Notes: generated by a model not told the origin, from the letters alone. 64,000 nt of DNA from Chloracidobacterium sp. N (GCF_018304765.1 NZ_CP072642.1:293501-357500); one strand, 5' to 3'. Counted from the first letter of the stretch, positions 1 to 9,391 are shown. Numbers and translations: made by a program.

Positions 1-1070
1 TCATCGGCGACTGGGCCATGGCCTTAGGCTATGCCCTGCTGGTCACGGGACTGGTCTGGGCGCTGCTGAACTATGGCTGGCTGGCCGTTGTGTTTGGCCA
101 GCTTCTGGTAGGCGGGCTGTTTCCTCTGCTGTGGGGGCTGCGGTTTCCAAATGGTTTCGAGCCGGCGTTTCTGCTGGGTGGGATGCTCATCATCCTGCCG
201 CTTGGGTTCCTCATCGGGTTTCGCCGGCCGGCGCGCCGCCTGCGAAAAGAGACTTTCGATCTCGCCCCTCGGTACATCCGCGATCGCCTCCGCCTCGAAC
301 GCTGGCGCGAAGACCGCGAAGTGCGGTGGCTGATTCACTGCAACCTGCTGCCGCCCTCCGGTTTTCGGGATGAGCGGCAGCGCGTCCTTGCCGAGTACGC
401 CCACCTGCCCGAACAGGGCCAGGAGTGGTTTATCGTGCTGCCGTTGGGTCCGGAGCGGATTGGCGTGGGGATTGGGGAAGTGAGCGGACAGGAACTCCAG
501 GCTTCCCTGCTGGTGGCGATTGTACTGGCGGCCATCCGGTCCAAGGCGGCCCACTATGCAGACTGTCCAGCGCAGGTCATCGAGCGCCTCAATGACTTTT
601 TATCCCCCCGCTTGCGGGCGATTGGTTCGCAGGTCCGGCTGCTGTACGGTATCGCCGATTTCCGCACGGGTGAGTTTATCTACTGTAATGCCGGCTATGT
701 TGCGCCGGTGGTGCTGCGACCGCGTGCGGGGGAAAAGCCGTCGCCCTCCAGCCTGACGGGGGCGCGGAACAGTGCGCTGGACGGCCGCACGGACCTGCGG
801 TTTACCGAAAATCGGGTGTGTCTCGAACGGGGGAGCCGGGTAGTGCTGATGAGTGACTGGCTGGCTGAAGTTCAGGGGCTGGAGTCTGATGCGCCCGACC
901 TTGCCTCACGCTACGAAACCCTGTTGGCGTCTCTGGATGAACCGCCGGAGGGCAACCTGCCACGTGCCGTAATTGACTATGCGCGTGAGCGCCTTCAGCC
1001 ACCGCCCGGTGAATCGTTTGCCAAGTCCCCGGCTGAGACTGAAATCACCGTCGTCTGCCTCACCTTCTAA
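1..1070 (+). CDS. Membrane-anchored SpoIIE/PP2C-like phosphatase domain protein, 5' end outside window
   Basis: The frame is open from the first bases of the window (no stop before the ATG at 18), so the gene probably starts further upstream. The visible N-terminal part has two or three hydrophobic segments (about the first 70 residues), followed by a soluble region resembling the RsbU/SpoIIE family of PP2C Ser/Thr phosphatases: VGIGEVSGQE corresponds to the family's GDVSGHG, FRTGEFIYCNAGY to the TG..YVNAGH block, VLMSDWLAE to the YTDG block, and the end TEITVVCL to the DDxTLVVL strand. Several metal-binding or active-site positions differ from the family consensus (Asp to Glu in GEVSG and TEIT, Gly to Trp in SDW), so activity is uncertain. 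A radical SAM gene follows 166 bases downstream on the same strand. Confidence 0.65.
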   Translation, partial: IGDWAMALGYALLVTGLVWALLNYGWLAVVFGQLLVGGLFPLLWGLRFPNGFEPAFLLGGMLIILPLGFLIGFRRPARRLRKETFDLAPRYIRDRLRLERWREDREVRWLIHCNLLPPSGFRDERQRVLAEYAHLPEQGQEWFIVLPLGPERIGVGIGEVSGQELQASLLVAIVLAAIRSKAAHYADCPAQVIERLNDFLSPRLRAIGSQVRLLYGIADFRTGEFIYCNAGYVAPVVLRPRAGEKPSPSSLTGARNSALDGRTDLRFTENRVCLERGSRVVLMSDWLAEVQGLESDAPDLASRYETLLASLDEPPEGNLPRAVIDYARERLQPPPGESFAKSPAETEITVVCLTF

Positions 1071-1236
1071 GCCTGGGGAAGGCATCCGCCGGGTCACCGG
1101 CCGTGTGATTCGGCAGCGGCGCGCTGTCTGCTCTTGCCGTGGGTACGCCAAACAAGTACCTTGCGTGGCCGGGCATGTGGCTTGTCTGGTGTGGCCGTGG
1201 CCCGTGATTGCACCCCTTCCCGGAGATGTTGCCGCA

Positions 1237-2409
1237 ATGTCTTTCCTCGATCAGATGACCAAAGAACTGCTCAAGCGGTACGGACGCCTTGCCTTGGGCA
1301 AGCCGTTTGCCCCGGTTTTCCTCAACATTCTGGCGACGTCCGTCTGTGACATGCGCTGTGTCCACTGCTTTTTCACCGAAGAACTGGATGACAAAGAGCG
1401 CAAAAAGAACCAGATGAAAACGGAAAACATCGTCCGGGTCAGCGAGACCCTGGGGGGGAATCTCTCCGTGCTGGTCATTGCCGGCGGCGAACCGTTCACC
1501 CGCCTCGACCTGCCGGATATTGCCCGGGCGTTTTACGAAAACAACCAGCTTGAATCCATCTACCTGATGTCCAACGGGCAAATCCAGAAGCGCATTCTGC
1601 CCGATGTCGAACGCATCCTGACCGAGTGCCCGAAACTTCACGTCACCGTGGCGCTGGGCCTTGACGGACTCGAAGCCGACCACGACCGGATTCGGCAGAA
1701 ACCGGGCAGTTGGGCGCGGGCCATTGACACGGCACGGCAGCTCCAGAAACTGAAGAAAAGCCTGGCGCGGCTCGACGTACAGACCTGCACGTGCGTGATG
1801 AACTCGAACCAGGACCGGCTGTTCGAGTGGTATGACTTTCTCAAGCACGACCTCCGGCCGGACAAAATCAACGTCAACTACATCCGTCCGCCGGCGGCCC
1901 GCCCCGAAGAACTCAACATTGATCTTGAGCGTTACCGGCGGTTGTCCCAGATGATCCTTGAAGATTCGCGCAGCGGACAGGCCAAGAACGTGTACGGCGG
2001 GCCGAATGGCGCCTTCAAGGCTGCCGTGGACATCTACATGCACGAACTCATCGCCAAAACCCAGGAAGAGAAAAAAGCCCAGCTCCGGTGTTTTGCCGGT
2101 ACAGCCGGCGGCGTCATCTACGACGAAGGCACGGTGTCGAGCTGCGAAAACCTGCCGCCCATCGGCAACCTGCGGGATTACGACTGGAATTTTTCGGCCC
2201 TGTGGTACTCCGAAGCCATGCAGATGCGGCGCGCGCGGGTCAAGGACGGCTGCTTCTGTACGCACGAAAGCAACTGCTACTACCCATCGCTGGCGTTCAA
2301 TCCGAAGCACCTGGTCAAGATCAAGCGTCTCGAACGCGACATCATTGCCGCCCGCAAGCGGGTCGAAGCCGTTGAACAGCAGGCAACCGTCGCCACGGCT
2401 TCATCCTGA
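1237..2409 (+). CDS. Radical SAM/SPASM domain protein
   Basis: 390-residue radical SAM enzyme. The 4Fe-4S cluster motif is CDMRCVHC (CxxxCxxC) about 35 residues from the start, followed by the SAM-binding GGEPF loop. The C-terminal third has a cysteine-rich SPASM-like region (CFAG..., SSCENLPPIGNL, CFCTHESNC) that would carry auxiliary clusters. The ATG at 1237 is preceded by GGAG at 1222; the frame is open further upstream but without homology-like sequence. SPASM proteins mature peptides or anaerobically modify proteins; similar solitary proteins are common in Acidobacteriota. The substrate cannot be read from the sequence. No precursor peptide gene is visible next to it. Confidence 0.85.
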   Translation: MSFLDQMTKELLKRYGRLALGKPFAPVFLNILATSVCDMRCVHCFFTEELDDKERKKNQMKTENIVRVSETLGGNLSVLVIAGGEPFTRLDLPDIARAFYENNQLESIYLMSNGQIQKRILPDVERILTECPKLHVTVALGLDGLEADHDRIRQKPGSWARAIDTARQLQKLKKSLARLDVQTCTCVMNSNQDRLFEWYDFLKHDLRPDKINVNYIRPPAARPEELNIDLERYRRLSQMILEDSRSGQAKNVYGGPNGAFKAAVDIYMHELIAKTQEEKKAQLRCFAGTAGGVIYDEGTVSSCENLPPIGNLRDYDWNFSALWYSEAMQMRRARVKDGCFCTHESNCYYPSLAFNPKHLVKIKRLERDIIAARKRVEAVEQQATVATASS

Positions 2410-2841
2410 ACCGCACGGCATGTTCAACCTGGTGTGAAAGGCACAGCGGCGGCAGGAAGCGTCTTCCGGCCGCCGTTGCTCTGTTGTGTGTGCTTCCGGT
2501 GATTCGTTTTTGCCGGGGGCCTGTGCCTGACCGGTTTGACGGCCGGGTTGCACACCTGCCGTCGGGTTCGTCATAATCGGCTGCGGCTGGTGGCTGTTCC
2601 GCCACCTCTTCCGAAGTCACTCCAGGTTGGAATTTTGGGGTTTGTCCGATGCGTACCTTTCGCCGCTATGCCCCATCCCTTCGTTTGCGGGTCGCTCTGA
2701 CCTGCCTCCCGTTGCGGCGGCGGGCCGATCTTTTTGCTGACTAGCCTTCCTTGGAAATCGGTTGCTCTGTCTGTCACACGCCGGCCGCACCAGGCCTGCC
2801 GGTTGCCCTTATTGCCGATGCCTTTTTCCAAGGAGGTCATC
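2410..2841. other. Intergenic region with terminator and candidate promoter
   Basis: No convincing coding sequence in these 432 bases. It holds a GC-rich terminator-like hairpin at 2445-2477 and a sigma70-like promoter candidate for the aminotransferase gene: TTGCAC at 2548-2553 and CATAAT at 2572-2577 with an 18-base spacer. The rest shows no recognisable structure. Confidence 0.4.
2445..2477 (+). terminator. Hairpin downstream of the radical SAM gene
   Basis: The arms CGGCGGC-A-GGAAG (2447-2459) and CTTCC-G-GCCGCCG (2463-2475) give twelve pairs around one mismatch with a 3-base loop, 36 bases after the stop codon. The following bases are only moderately T-rich. Confidence 0.5.
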
Positions 2842-4197
2842 ATGTCAGCCGCGATTCCAACGCTTACCAAATTCCCGCAGCTCATCACGGAACTGCCCGG
2901 CCCGAAGGCCCGGGCCATCGTTGAACAGGACCATCGCTACGTTTCGCCGAGTTATACACGCCCTTACCCGCTGGTCATCGAGCGCGGCTGGGGCGCGATG
3001 ATTCAGGATGTGGACGGCAATGTGTTTTTGGACTTCAATGCCGGGGTCGCTGTGCTGGCGACGGGCCATGCCCACCCGGAGATTGTGGCCGCGATTGCCA
3101 AACAGGCGGCGGAGTTTGTCCACATTGCCGGGGCGGATTACTACTACCCACAACTTGCGGCTCTGGCCGAGCGGCTCCAGACGGAAACGCCGGGGGATTT
3201 CCCCAAGCGGGTTCACTTTGGTAACTCCGGCGCAGAGGCCGTCGAATGCGCCCTCAAGGTGGCGATGTATGCCACCCGGCGCACGAAGTTCATCGCCTTT
3301 TTCAACAGCTTTCACGGGCGGACGATGGGGGCGCTGTCGCTCACCTCTTCGCGGGCGGCCCAGCGGTTGGGCTTCGGCCGCGCGGCGCTCGATGTCACCC
3401 ATATCCCCTATGCCAACTGTCTGCGCTGCGCCTACGGCAAAACGCCTGACACCTGCCAGGTGGAATGTGTGAAGGTCATCGAAGAGCGGCTGTTCAAAAC
3501 CACCTGCCCGAAGGAAGAAGTCGCCGCCGTCGTGGTCGAGGCGGTACAGGGCGAAGGCGGCTACGTCGTTCCCCCGGCCAAGTTTCACCACGAACTGCGC
3601 CGGCTGTGCGATGAGCACAACATCGTCCTCATCGTGGATGAGGTTCAGTCCGGCATGGGACGTACCGGGAAGATGTTTGCCATCGAGCACTTTGGGGTTG
3701 TCCCGGACGTGCTGTGCGCGGCCAAGGGGATTGCGTCGGGGCTGCCGCTGAGCGCAACCGTGGCGCGGGCTGACCTGATGAACTGGCACGTCGGCGCGCA
3801 TGCTTCGACCTTTGGCGGCAATCCCGTCGCCATTGCCGCTTCGCTCAAGACCTTTGAACTGCTCCACAACGGCCTGCTCAGGAACGCGGCCGAAATGGGC
3901 GAACGCATGCTGGGCGGACTGCGCCTGGTGCAGGCAAAGTATGCCGACCGGATTGCCGACGTGCGCGGATTGGGCCTGATGATTGGCGTCGAGTTTGTCA
4001 CTGACCGGCGCAGCCTGACGCCTGATCCTGAACTCCGCAACCGCATCGAGCAGGAGTGTTTCCGCCGCGGCCTCATCGTGCTGGGGGCCGGGGAGTCCAC
4101 AATCCGGTTCTCACCACCGCTCGTCATTGACGCCGAGCAGGTGGACTGCGCCGTGGAAATTTTTTCAGAGGCTATCGGCGCGGCACTCAATGCCTGA
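2842..4197 (+). CDS. Class III PLP-dependent aminotransferase (acetylornithine/4-aminobutyrate family)
   Basis: 451 residues. It shows the class III aminotransferase signatures: GNSGAEAVECALK in the PLP phosphate-binding region, FHGRTMGALSLT, the conserved VDEVQSGMGRTG with the Asp that contacts the pyridine nitrogen, and the Schiff-base lysine in CAAKGIASGLPLS. The family moves an amino group from omega-amino acids (acetylornithine, 4-aminobutyrate, ornithine, lysine) to 2-oxoglutarate; length and layout resemble the 4-aminobutyrate/acetylornithine-like group, and precise substrate is open. The start is fixed by AGGAGG at 2831-2836, five bases before the ATG. A cysteine-containing insertion (CLRCAYGKTPDTCQVEC) is present, as in related archaeal-type members. 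Confidence 0.85.
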   Translation: MSAAIPTLTKFPQLITELPGPKARAIVEQDHRYVSPSYTRPYPLVIERGWGAMIQDVDGNVFLDFNAGVAVLATGHAHPEIVAAIAKQAAEFVHIAGADYYYPQLAALAERLQTETPGDFPKRVHFGNSGAEAVECALKVAMYATRRTKFIAFFNSFHGRTMGALSLTSSRAAQRLGFGRAALDVTHIPYANCLRCAYGKTPDTCQVECVKVIEERLFKTTCPKEEVAAVVVEAVQGEGGYVVPPAKFHHELRRLCDEHNIVLIVDEVQSGMGRTGKMFAIEHFGVVPDVLCAAKGIASGLPLSATVARADLMNWHVGAHASTFGGNPVAIAASLKTFELLHNGLLRNAAEMGERMLGGLRLVQAKYADRIADVRGLGLMIGVEFVTDRRSLTPDPELRNRIEQECFRRGLIVLGAGESTIRFSPPLVIDAEQVDCAVEIFSEAIGAALNA

Positions 4198-4219
4198 GTA
4201 TCCAGCCACAGCCATATCT

Positions 4220-4258
4220 GGTGGGCGTCCCTTGGGGAGCGGCCCACCCTCGCTTTTT
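4220..4258 (+). terminator. Rho-independent-type terminator after the aminotransferase
   Basis: GGTGGGC (4220-4226) pairs with GCCCACC (4242-4248), followed by CTCGCTTTTT. It lies 23 bases after the aminotransferase stop codon. Confidence 0.6.
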
Positions 4259-4341
4259 GGGCTGTCTCTGGGATAGGTTGCCCTTGGTACGTCCGGCTTC
4301 GGTGCCGGTCGCCTATCCGATTGCTGAAAGGATGTCGTTCC

Positions 4342-5076
4342 ATGCAACCAGTCGGTTATGCCCCACCGCCGCCACCGGCCAAAAAACGCAATGTCTGGCT
4401 GTGGGTTCTGGGTGGCTGCGGAGTCCTCACCCTGCTCGGTATCGTGGCCGTTGGCGTGGTTCTCTACATTGCCTATTACGCCGCCTCGCGGGCCGTGGAT
4501 GAAGTCTCGAAGAACCCCGTCCGCACGGCAGCCAAACTCATCGAGTTGGCTAATCCCGACATTGAGGTGGTGTCGGTGGATGAGGAAAAGAAGCTGGTGA
4601 CCTTCCGCGACAAAAAGACCGGCACCACGACGACCGTTTCGCTTGAAGAGTTTGAGAAGCAGGCCAAGTCCGGGGAGGAAACGGGTAGTCCGGGTCCGTC
4701 CACCGGCAGCCAGCCGTCGTCTTCGCCGCCGGATGTCGGCATCAGCGAAAAGGATAACCTTCCCAACTGGGTCCCGGTGTATCCGGGGGCCAAGGTCACG
4801 GCCAAGGTGACATCGGGCAGCGGCAACAATGCGTCCGGTTCGCTGACCTTGATGACGAGAGACAAGCTCGAAGCGGTGTTCAGCTTCTATGAAACCAGGC
4901 TGGACGGTACTGGTTTTTCCGTGACACGTGCCGCATCCGGCGGCTACCGGGCGATTGCCGCCAAACGTGACTCCGGGGAAAGTATCAGCGTCATGGTGAT
5001 GAAAATGGAGGCTGAGGACCACACGGGAGACGATGACGACTACACGGGTATCGTGATCACCTACAAGTTGGAGTAG
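4342..5076 (+). CDS. Hypothetical membrane-anchored protein
   Basis: 244 residues with a proline-rich, basic N-terminus (YAPPPPPAKKR), one transmembrane segment (about residues 17-43, rich in Gly/Val/Leu) and a soluble C-terminal region presumably outside the cytoplasm. A Ser/Pro/Gly-rich linker near residues 115-135 separates two small domains. The last domain (from about residue 140) contains VPVYPGAKVTAKV and ends in an alternating beta-like pattern, resembling small secreted domains of unknown function. ATG at 4342 is preceded by GAAAGGA; a TTG at 4321 is an in-frame alternative. Specific function not recognised. Confidence 0.6.
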   Translation: MQPVGYAPPPPPAKKRNVWLWVLGGCGVLTLLGIVAVGVVLYIAYYAASRAVDEVSKNPVRTAAKLIELANPDIEVVSVDEEKKLVTFRDKKTGTTTTVSLEEFEKQAKSGEETGSPGPSTGSQPSSSPPDVGISEKDNLPNWVPVYPGAKVTAKVTSGSGNNASGSLTLMTRDKLEAVFSFYETRLDGTGFSVTRAASGGYRAIAAKRDSGESISVMVMKMEAEDHTGDDDDYTGIVITYKLE

Positions 5077-5091
5077 TGATGCCCGCCAGTG

Positions 5092-6321
5092 TCACGCCCA
5101 GCCTTGGACGGCATACATCAGCAGCCCGGAGCGGAGCTTCGGCTCAAACCAGGTGGACTTCGGGGGCATCACTTCTCCCCGGTCAGCAACAGCAAACAAC
5201 GCCTCCAGCGAAGTCGGGTAAAGGGAAAAGGCGACTGCTGCCTGTCCGGTGTTGACCCGCCGTTCCAGTTCCGCCGTGCCGCGAATCCCGCCGACGAAAT
5301 CCAGCCGCCTGTCCGTACGGGGATCGCCAATGCCCAGCAGCGGCTCCAGTACCTGCATTTGCAGGCGGCTGACATCCAGCCGCGCCAGGATGTCCTCCCC
5401 TTCTGCCGGACGAAAGCGGAAGCTGTGCCACCGGCCGGCGCAATAGACCGAAAAATCACCTTCCGCAGTGGGCGTTGGCGTGGCCGGACGTGGCTCGCAT
5501 CGGGCTTGCAAAGCCGCGATGAAGTCCGTTGGTGCATAGCCGTTGAGGTCACTGACAACGCGGTTGTAGGGCAGTATCCGCAGTTGACCCGCCGGGAAAA
5601 GCACCGCCAGAAAAAAGTTGTAGGGTGCTTCCGCTGACGGGTGCGGGTCCTGCGCACGCCATACGGCGCGGGCGCGGCTGGCGCTGGCCGAACGGTGATG
5701 CCCGTCGGCGACATAGAGCGTCGGAACATCCGCAAAGGCCAGGCGAACCTGGTCGGTCTCCGGCATGCGCCAGACCGTGTGCTGAATGCCATCCTCAGCC
5801 GTGAAGTCATACAGCGGCCCACCGGAACAGGTCTGCGCCACGAGCGCCTCCAGCGCCGGTACGTCCCGGTAGGCCAGAAACACCGGCTCCGTATGGACGC
5901 CCAGCGCCAGCAGATGCCGGGTGCGGTCGTCTTCCTTGTCCGGGCGTGTCTTTTCGTGCTTGCGGATCATGTCCCGGTCGTAGTCGTCCACGGCGCAGAC
6001 GCCGACGATGCCGGTCTGTGCCCGTCCCGCCATGACGAGCCGATAGACAAAGAAACCGGCTTCCTCATCAGTCAGCAGCGGCGCTTCCCGGATGAGCCGC
6101 TCCAGGTTGGCCCGGGCGGTCTGGTACTGGAGTTCCGCCTCCGGCGGGGTGTCGTCCGGCAGGTCCACGTCCGGCCGGGTGACGTGCAGCAGGCTGTAGG
6201 GGTTGTTGGCAACCAGCGCACGGGCTTCGTCGCGGCTGACAACATCGTAGGGAACCGCGGCCACGTCCGCGACGCGGGCGGGCTGGGGACGAAGTGCGCG
6301 AAAGGGATGAACAATGGCCAT
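5092..6321 (-). CDS. DUF1015 family protein
   Basis: 409 residues. The N-terminus (PFRALRP... VAAVPYDVVSRDEARAL) and later blocks such as LYVADGHHRSASA and FLAVLFPAGQLRILPYNRVV are characteristic of the DUF1015 family, a widespread bacterial and archaeal family of about 400 residues with unknown biochemical role. The gene is 48 bases downstream of a class-I amidotransferase gene on the same strand, and the two probably share a transcript. It converges with the membrane-protein gene ending at 5076. The start is the ATG at 6321; no strong ribosome-binding site is visible. Confidence 0.85.
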   Translation of the reverse strand: MAIVHPFRALRPQPARVADVAAVPYDVVSRDEARALVANNPYSLLHVTRPDVDLPDDTPPEAELQYQTARANLERLIREAPLLTDEEAGFFVYRLVMAGRAQTGIVGVCAVDDYDRDMIRKHEKTRPDKEDDRTRHLLALGVHTEPVFLAYRDVPALEALVAQTCSGGPLYDFTAEDGIQHTVWRMPETDQVRLAFADVPTLYVADGHHRSASASRARAVWRAQDPHPSAEAPYNFFLAVLFPAGQLRILPYNRVVSDLNGYAPTDFIAALQARCEPRPATPTPTAEGDFSVYCAGRWHSFRFRPAEGEDILARLDVSRLQMQVLEPLLGIGDPRTDRRLDFVGGIRGTAELERRVNTGQAAVAFSLYPTSLEALFAVADRGEVMPPKSTWFEPKLRSGLLMYAVQGWA

Positions 6322-6369
6322 GGTGTGTCCGATACCGGTTTGAACGTGCAGGGAATGGGGAAAGGCTGG

Positions 6370-7122
6370 TTACTCCAATGGCGGGCCCTGGCGATGCAGC
6401 GCCGCCTCGGCCACGAAGTGCTTGAACAGGGCTTGTGAAAAGGGATCGTGGTCGGCGTTGATTTCCGGGTGCCACTGCACGCCGAGCACGAAGTGGTTGG
6501 GCTGGGTTCCGACGACGGCCTCGATGACGCCATCCGCCGCCCAGGCGATGGCGCGCAGGTCGCGGCCGAGTTCGTCAATTGCCTGGTGATGGTGACTGTT
6601 GACACGTGCTGTGACGCCTCCGGCCAGCTTGGCCAGCAGGCTGTCCCGGTCAATCTGAATGCCATGGGCAACCCGGCGAAAAGTGCCGCGCTGCTGGTGC
6701 TGCATGACGTTTTCGACCTGCGAGGGCAGGTCCTGAAACAGCGTTCCGCCACGGTGGACGTTGAGCAGTTGCATCCCGTAGCAGATGGCAAGGACGGGAA
6801 GCCGTCGGGCATCGGCAAGGCGCAACAACTGAAGGTCGGTTTCATCCCGTTCCGGGTGAACCGGGCCGAGTGCGACATGCGGCGCCTGCCCGTAGCGGAA
6901 CGGGTCAATATCACCGGGATTGCCGGACAAAAGGATACCGTCAAGCACCTGGGCGACGGCGTCAAGGTAGCCCGGCTCCGTCAGCAGCGGGATGAGCAGC
7001 GGAATCCCACCGGCGTGCAAAACCGCGCGCGGGTAGGTCGTGCGCAGATGATAGGTGTCCTTGTCGGGGTCAATCCGAACGGTGATACCAATGATGGGCT
7101 GCTTCGTGTATGGTGCGGGCAT
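6370..7122 (-). CDS. Class-I glutamine amidotransferase-like hydrolase (peptidase C26, gamma-Glu-GABA hydrolase family)
   Basis: 250 residues. The nucleophile elbow is AICYGMQLLNVHRGGTLFQDL, with Cys in the expected place and the following GGTLxQD typical of the C26/PuuD group. The second catalytic element is VQWHPE, and SHHHQA matches the conserved SxHHQ block. The family hydrolyses gamma-glutamyl bonds, for example gamma-glutamyl-GABA in putrescine degradation. No other putrescine-pathway genes are adjacent, so the substrate is uncertain. The gene is divergent from the FKBP gene with 114 bases between, which should contain both promoters. Confidence 0.85.
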   Translation of the reverse strand: MPAPYTKQPIIGITVRIDPDKDTYHLRTTYPRAVLHAGGIPLLIPLLTEPGYLDAVAQVLDGILLSGNPGDIDPFRYGQAPHVALGPVHPERDETDLQLLRLADARRLPVLAICYGMQLLNVHRGGTLFQDLPSQVENVMQHQQRGTFRRVAHGIQIDRDSLLAKLAGGVTARVNSHHHQAIDELGRDLRAIAWAADGVIEAVVGTQPNHFVLGVQWHPEINADHDPFSQALFKHFVAEAALHRQGPPLE

Positions 7123-7236
7123 CGTCGGATGTTCTCGTCAGACCTGTTCGCTGGCGTGGGCGCAAGCCAGCCTTGGCCCCGCCAGATCACGTAAAACTCA
7201 GAATGGCGCAGCATCGCGCCAAAGGATGACCATAAC

Positions 7237-7563
7237 GTGACAAACCTTGCAATCACAGACCTGCAAACCGGCGCCGGCGCGGTAGCTGAAAACGGTCATG
7301 TCGTCACCGTCCACTACACCGGCTGGCTGCTTGATGGAACGAAATTCGACAGCTCCCACGACCGGCGGCAGCCCTTCGAGTTTGTGCTTGGGTTAGGGCA
7401 GGTCATTCGCGGCTGGGACCTGGGGGTTGCCGGCATGCGCGTTGGCGGCAAGCGGCAACTGACCATTCCGCCAGAGCTGGCCTATGGTAGCCGAGGGATT
7501 GGGCCGATTCCACCCAACGCCACCCTGCGCTTTGAGGTCGAACTGTTGTCGGTCAAACCGTGA
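7237..7563 (+). CDS. FKBP-type peptidyl-prolyl cis-trans isomerase
   Basis: 108 residues, a single FKBP domain with no signal peptide. Family motifs are [37 protein letters not shown] and [13 protein letters not shown], with the active-site aromatic residues in place. It catalyses cis-trans isomerisation of Xaa-Pro bonds in the cytoplasm. The start is GTG at 7237, since no ATG is near and AAAGGA lies upstream at 7221. Its TGA stop overlaps the GTG start of the next gene in a GTGA arrangement. Confidence 0.93.
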   Translation: MTNLAITDLQTGAGAVAENGHVVTVHYTGWLLDGTKFDSSHDRRQPFEFVLGLGQVIRGWDLGVAGMRVGGKRQLTIPPELAYGSRGIGPIPPNATLRFEVELLSVKP

Positions 7564-8234
7564 GGGCGTTGGTCATTGTCCCCGGCCATGCCATTTGTCT
7601 GAGACCTGATGCCCCGGACTTGACGGCGGATGACGCTTGGGCGCTTCAGCCATACCAGCGCGGGGAAGGTGGTTGCTACCTGGAGCACATCCGGGCGGGC
7701 GTCCGGTGGACAGCGGAAGATGACCACCGGTGGCTGGTGTTCTCCGGCGGAGATACCCACCGGGAGTATCCGACCCGAAGCGAAGCCGAAAGCTACCGGC
7801 AGGTGGCCGAAGCCCAAGGTTGGTGGCACTGCCGGGAAGTTGCCGCGCGGACGCTGACCGAGACCTTTGCCCGCGATTCCTACGAGAACCTGCGCTTCGG
7901 TCTGTGGCGCTTCCACGATGCCTTGGGTGCGTGGCCGGCCGAAGTCTTCGTGGTTGGCTGGGCATTCAAGCAGCAGCGGTTTCAGTGGCATGCCGCCGCC
8001 TTGGGCTGGCCCGCAGAGCGGTTTCACTACATAGGCGTCAATGATCCGCCGGACCTGGCTGCGGCCCAGGCTGGCGAATCACAGGCACTCCGCGATTTCC
8101 TGGCCGACCCCCACGGCCGGCAGGGGCGGCTGGCCGCCAAGCGCCACGCCCGCAATCCGTTCGGGCACCAGCCGCCGGCACACTGGCAGGCTCTGGGCTG
8201 GCTCACGAGGCTGGTTCCTGGAGAAGCTTTTTGA
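7560..8234 (+). CDS. DUF218-like (YdcF/SanA-type fold) protein
   Basis: 224 residues. It begins [10 protein letters not shown] and contains [21 protein letters not shown], then [15 protein letters not shown] and [15 protein letters not shown]. This order (hydrophobic strand with PGH, SGG, SEA, the ENL helix) matches the DUF218 superfamily and is closest to the cytosolic branch also found in fungi and plants. Function of that branch is unknown. It starts with GTG overlapping the FKBP stop codon (GTGA), so translation is probably coupled. Its 3' end overlaps the convergent TlpA-like gene by 32 bases. Confidence 0.65.
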   Translation: MRALVIVPGHAICLRPDAPDLTADDAWALQPYQRGEGGCYLEHIRAGVRWTAEDDHRWLVFSGGDTHREYPTRSEAESYRQVAEAQGWWHCREVAARTLTETFARDSYENLRFGLWRFHDALGAWPAEVFVVGWAFKQQRFQWHAAALGWPAERFHYIGVNDPPDLAAAQAGESQALRDFLADPHGRQGRLAAKRHARNPFGHQPPAHWQALGWLTRLVPGEAF

Positions 8235-8790
8235 CCTTGCGCTCAAAAATCCCTTCGTTGATGCCGCCGGTAACGGTGTCCCGGATGTTGCCGCGCCGGT
8301 CAATGAAGACGGTGTAGGGAATCGAGTTACCAATCCCGAAGCGGGCCGCCGTGGTGGAATCAGCCATGCCAATGGGGTAGCTGATTTGGCGTTTGGCAAG
8401 AAATTCCCTGACGACCTTCGGCCCTTCCTGATCGACCGAAAGACCAACGATTTCGAGACCGTCGCCTTTGAGACGACGGTAGGTGGCATCGAAGCCAGGC
8501 ATTTCGGCAACGCAGGGCGGGCACCAGGTGGCCCAGAAGTTGACGACCACGACCTTTCCACGATGGGCGCTCAAATCGAACTTGCCGGCGTTGAAGGTTT
8601 CGACGGCAAGGTTGGGCGCCGCCCGCGCGGCTTCCGGCGCTGGCGAAGAAGAAGCCGTTTTGGACGGCGCACCCGATGAAGATGGAGACGGTGAATCCGT
8701 CGGCGTGGACTGACAGGCCAGCCCCAGCGTGGCGCCAAGAACCAACACCAGGGTGAGACCATAACGTGGGGTAGGCGTGGACATTGTCAT
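8203..8790 (-). CDS. TlpA-like thioredoxin-fold lipoprotein
   Basis: 195 residues. The N-terminus is a lipoprotein signal peptide with lipobox LGLAC, then a Ser/Pro-rich linker, then a TlpA/ResA-type thioredoxin domain: VVVNFWATWCPPCVAEMPGF carries the CPPC redox pair, and IPYTVFIDRRG has the cis-proline. Such proteins reduce or isomerise disulfides outside the cytoplasm, for example in cytochrome c maturation; the specific partner is not shown. The ATG at 8790 is preceded by GGAG at a six-base spacing and is preferred over the upstream in-frame ATG at 8817. Confidence 0.85.
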   Translation of the reverse strand: MTMSTPTPRYGLTLVLVLGATLGLACQSTPTDSPSPSSSGAPSKTASSSPAPEAARAAPNLAVETFNAGKFDLSAHRGKVVVVNFWATWCPPCVAEMPGFDATYRRLKGDGLEIVGLSVDQEGPKVVREFLAKRQISYPIGMADSTTAARFGIGNSIPYTVFIDRRGNIRDTVTGGINEGIFERKVKKLLQEPAS

Positions 8791-8929
8791 AGACGCTCCA
8801 GCGTGGTGAAATCCCATGTGGTTATCATGCGCCGAATGTCACCTCCAAGACAACCGGCTTGCTACCGGCCAGACCTTTAGGTAGCGTCAACCTACGCTCA
8901 GCGCCGCTCATTGCCAGCACCACGCACTG

Positions 8930-9391
8930 GTGAAAAACGCCATGGGGTTCGTTCCACTTATTCTGGTTGTCATCGTGCTTCTGCCCCTCGTGTGGCTGGA
9001 GCTGCGGCGCTACGGCCGGGCGCGGCTGGACGGCAAGGTGTCCGACGCAATGCGGGCGCGGCTGGGCCGCCGGTTGCTGAGCGCCGGTTTGCTGGTTGTC
9101 GTCACGGCGCTGGTGGGGTTTGGGCTTGAGTTCCGTACGCTGTTTCAGCCTTCCCAACTGGTGGGCTACTTCCTCATCTGCGGATTGCTGCTGTGTCTGC
9201 TGGTGGGCACGATGATCTATGACATCCGCGCCGTGGTGCGTCAGTCGCTGCTGGAATTTCACGACCGGGATGCCGAAGCCGCACGTTTCCAGGCGTTCAT
9301 GGCGCGGGATGCCAGCCTGCCCCACGAGTTGTTCCAGAAGGGCCAATCGGGCGGGAGAGAGCCAGGGCGAACCCGCAAGCCACTGGGCTGA
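8930..9391 (+). CDS. Hypothetical small membrane protein
   Basis: 153 residues with three predicted membrane segments: about residues 6-24, 50-70 and 78-98. They are connected by a short basic loop (RRYGRARLDGK) and followed by a charged C-terminal tail. No known family recognised. Start is GTG at 8930; ATG at 8942 is an alternative. It lies 20 bases before the Ser/Thr kinase gene on the same strand and may be cotranscribed with it. The antisense reading frame here lacks any protein-like features. Confidence 0.55.
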   Translation: MKNAMGFVPLILVVIVLLPLVWLELRRYGRARLDGKVSDAMRARLGRRLLSAGLLVVVTALVGFGLEFRTLFQPSQLVGYFLICGLLLCLLVGTMIYDIRAVVRQSLLEFHDRDAEAARFQAFMARDASLPHELFQKGQSGGREPGRTRKPLG

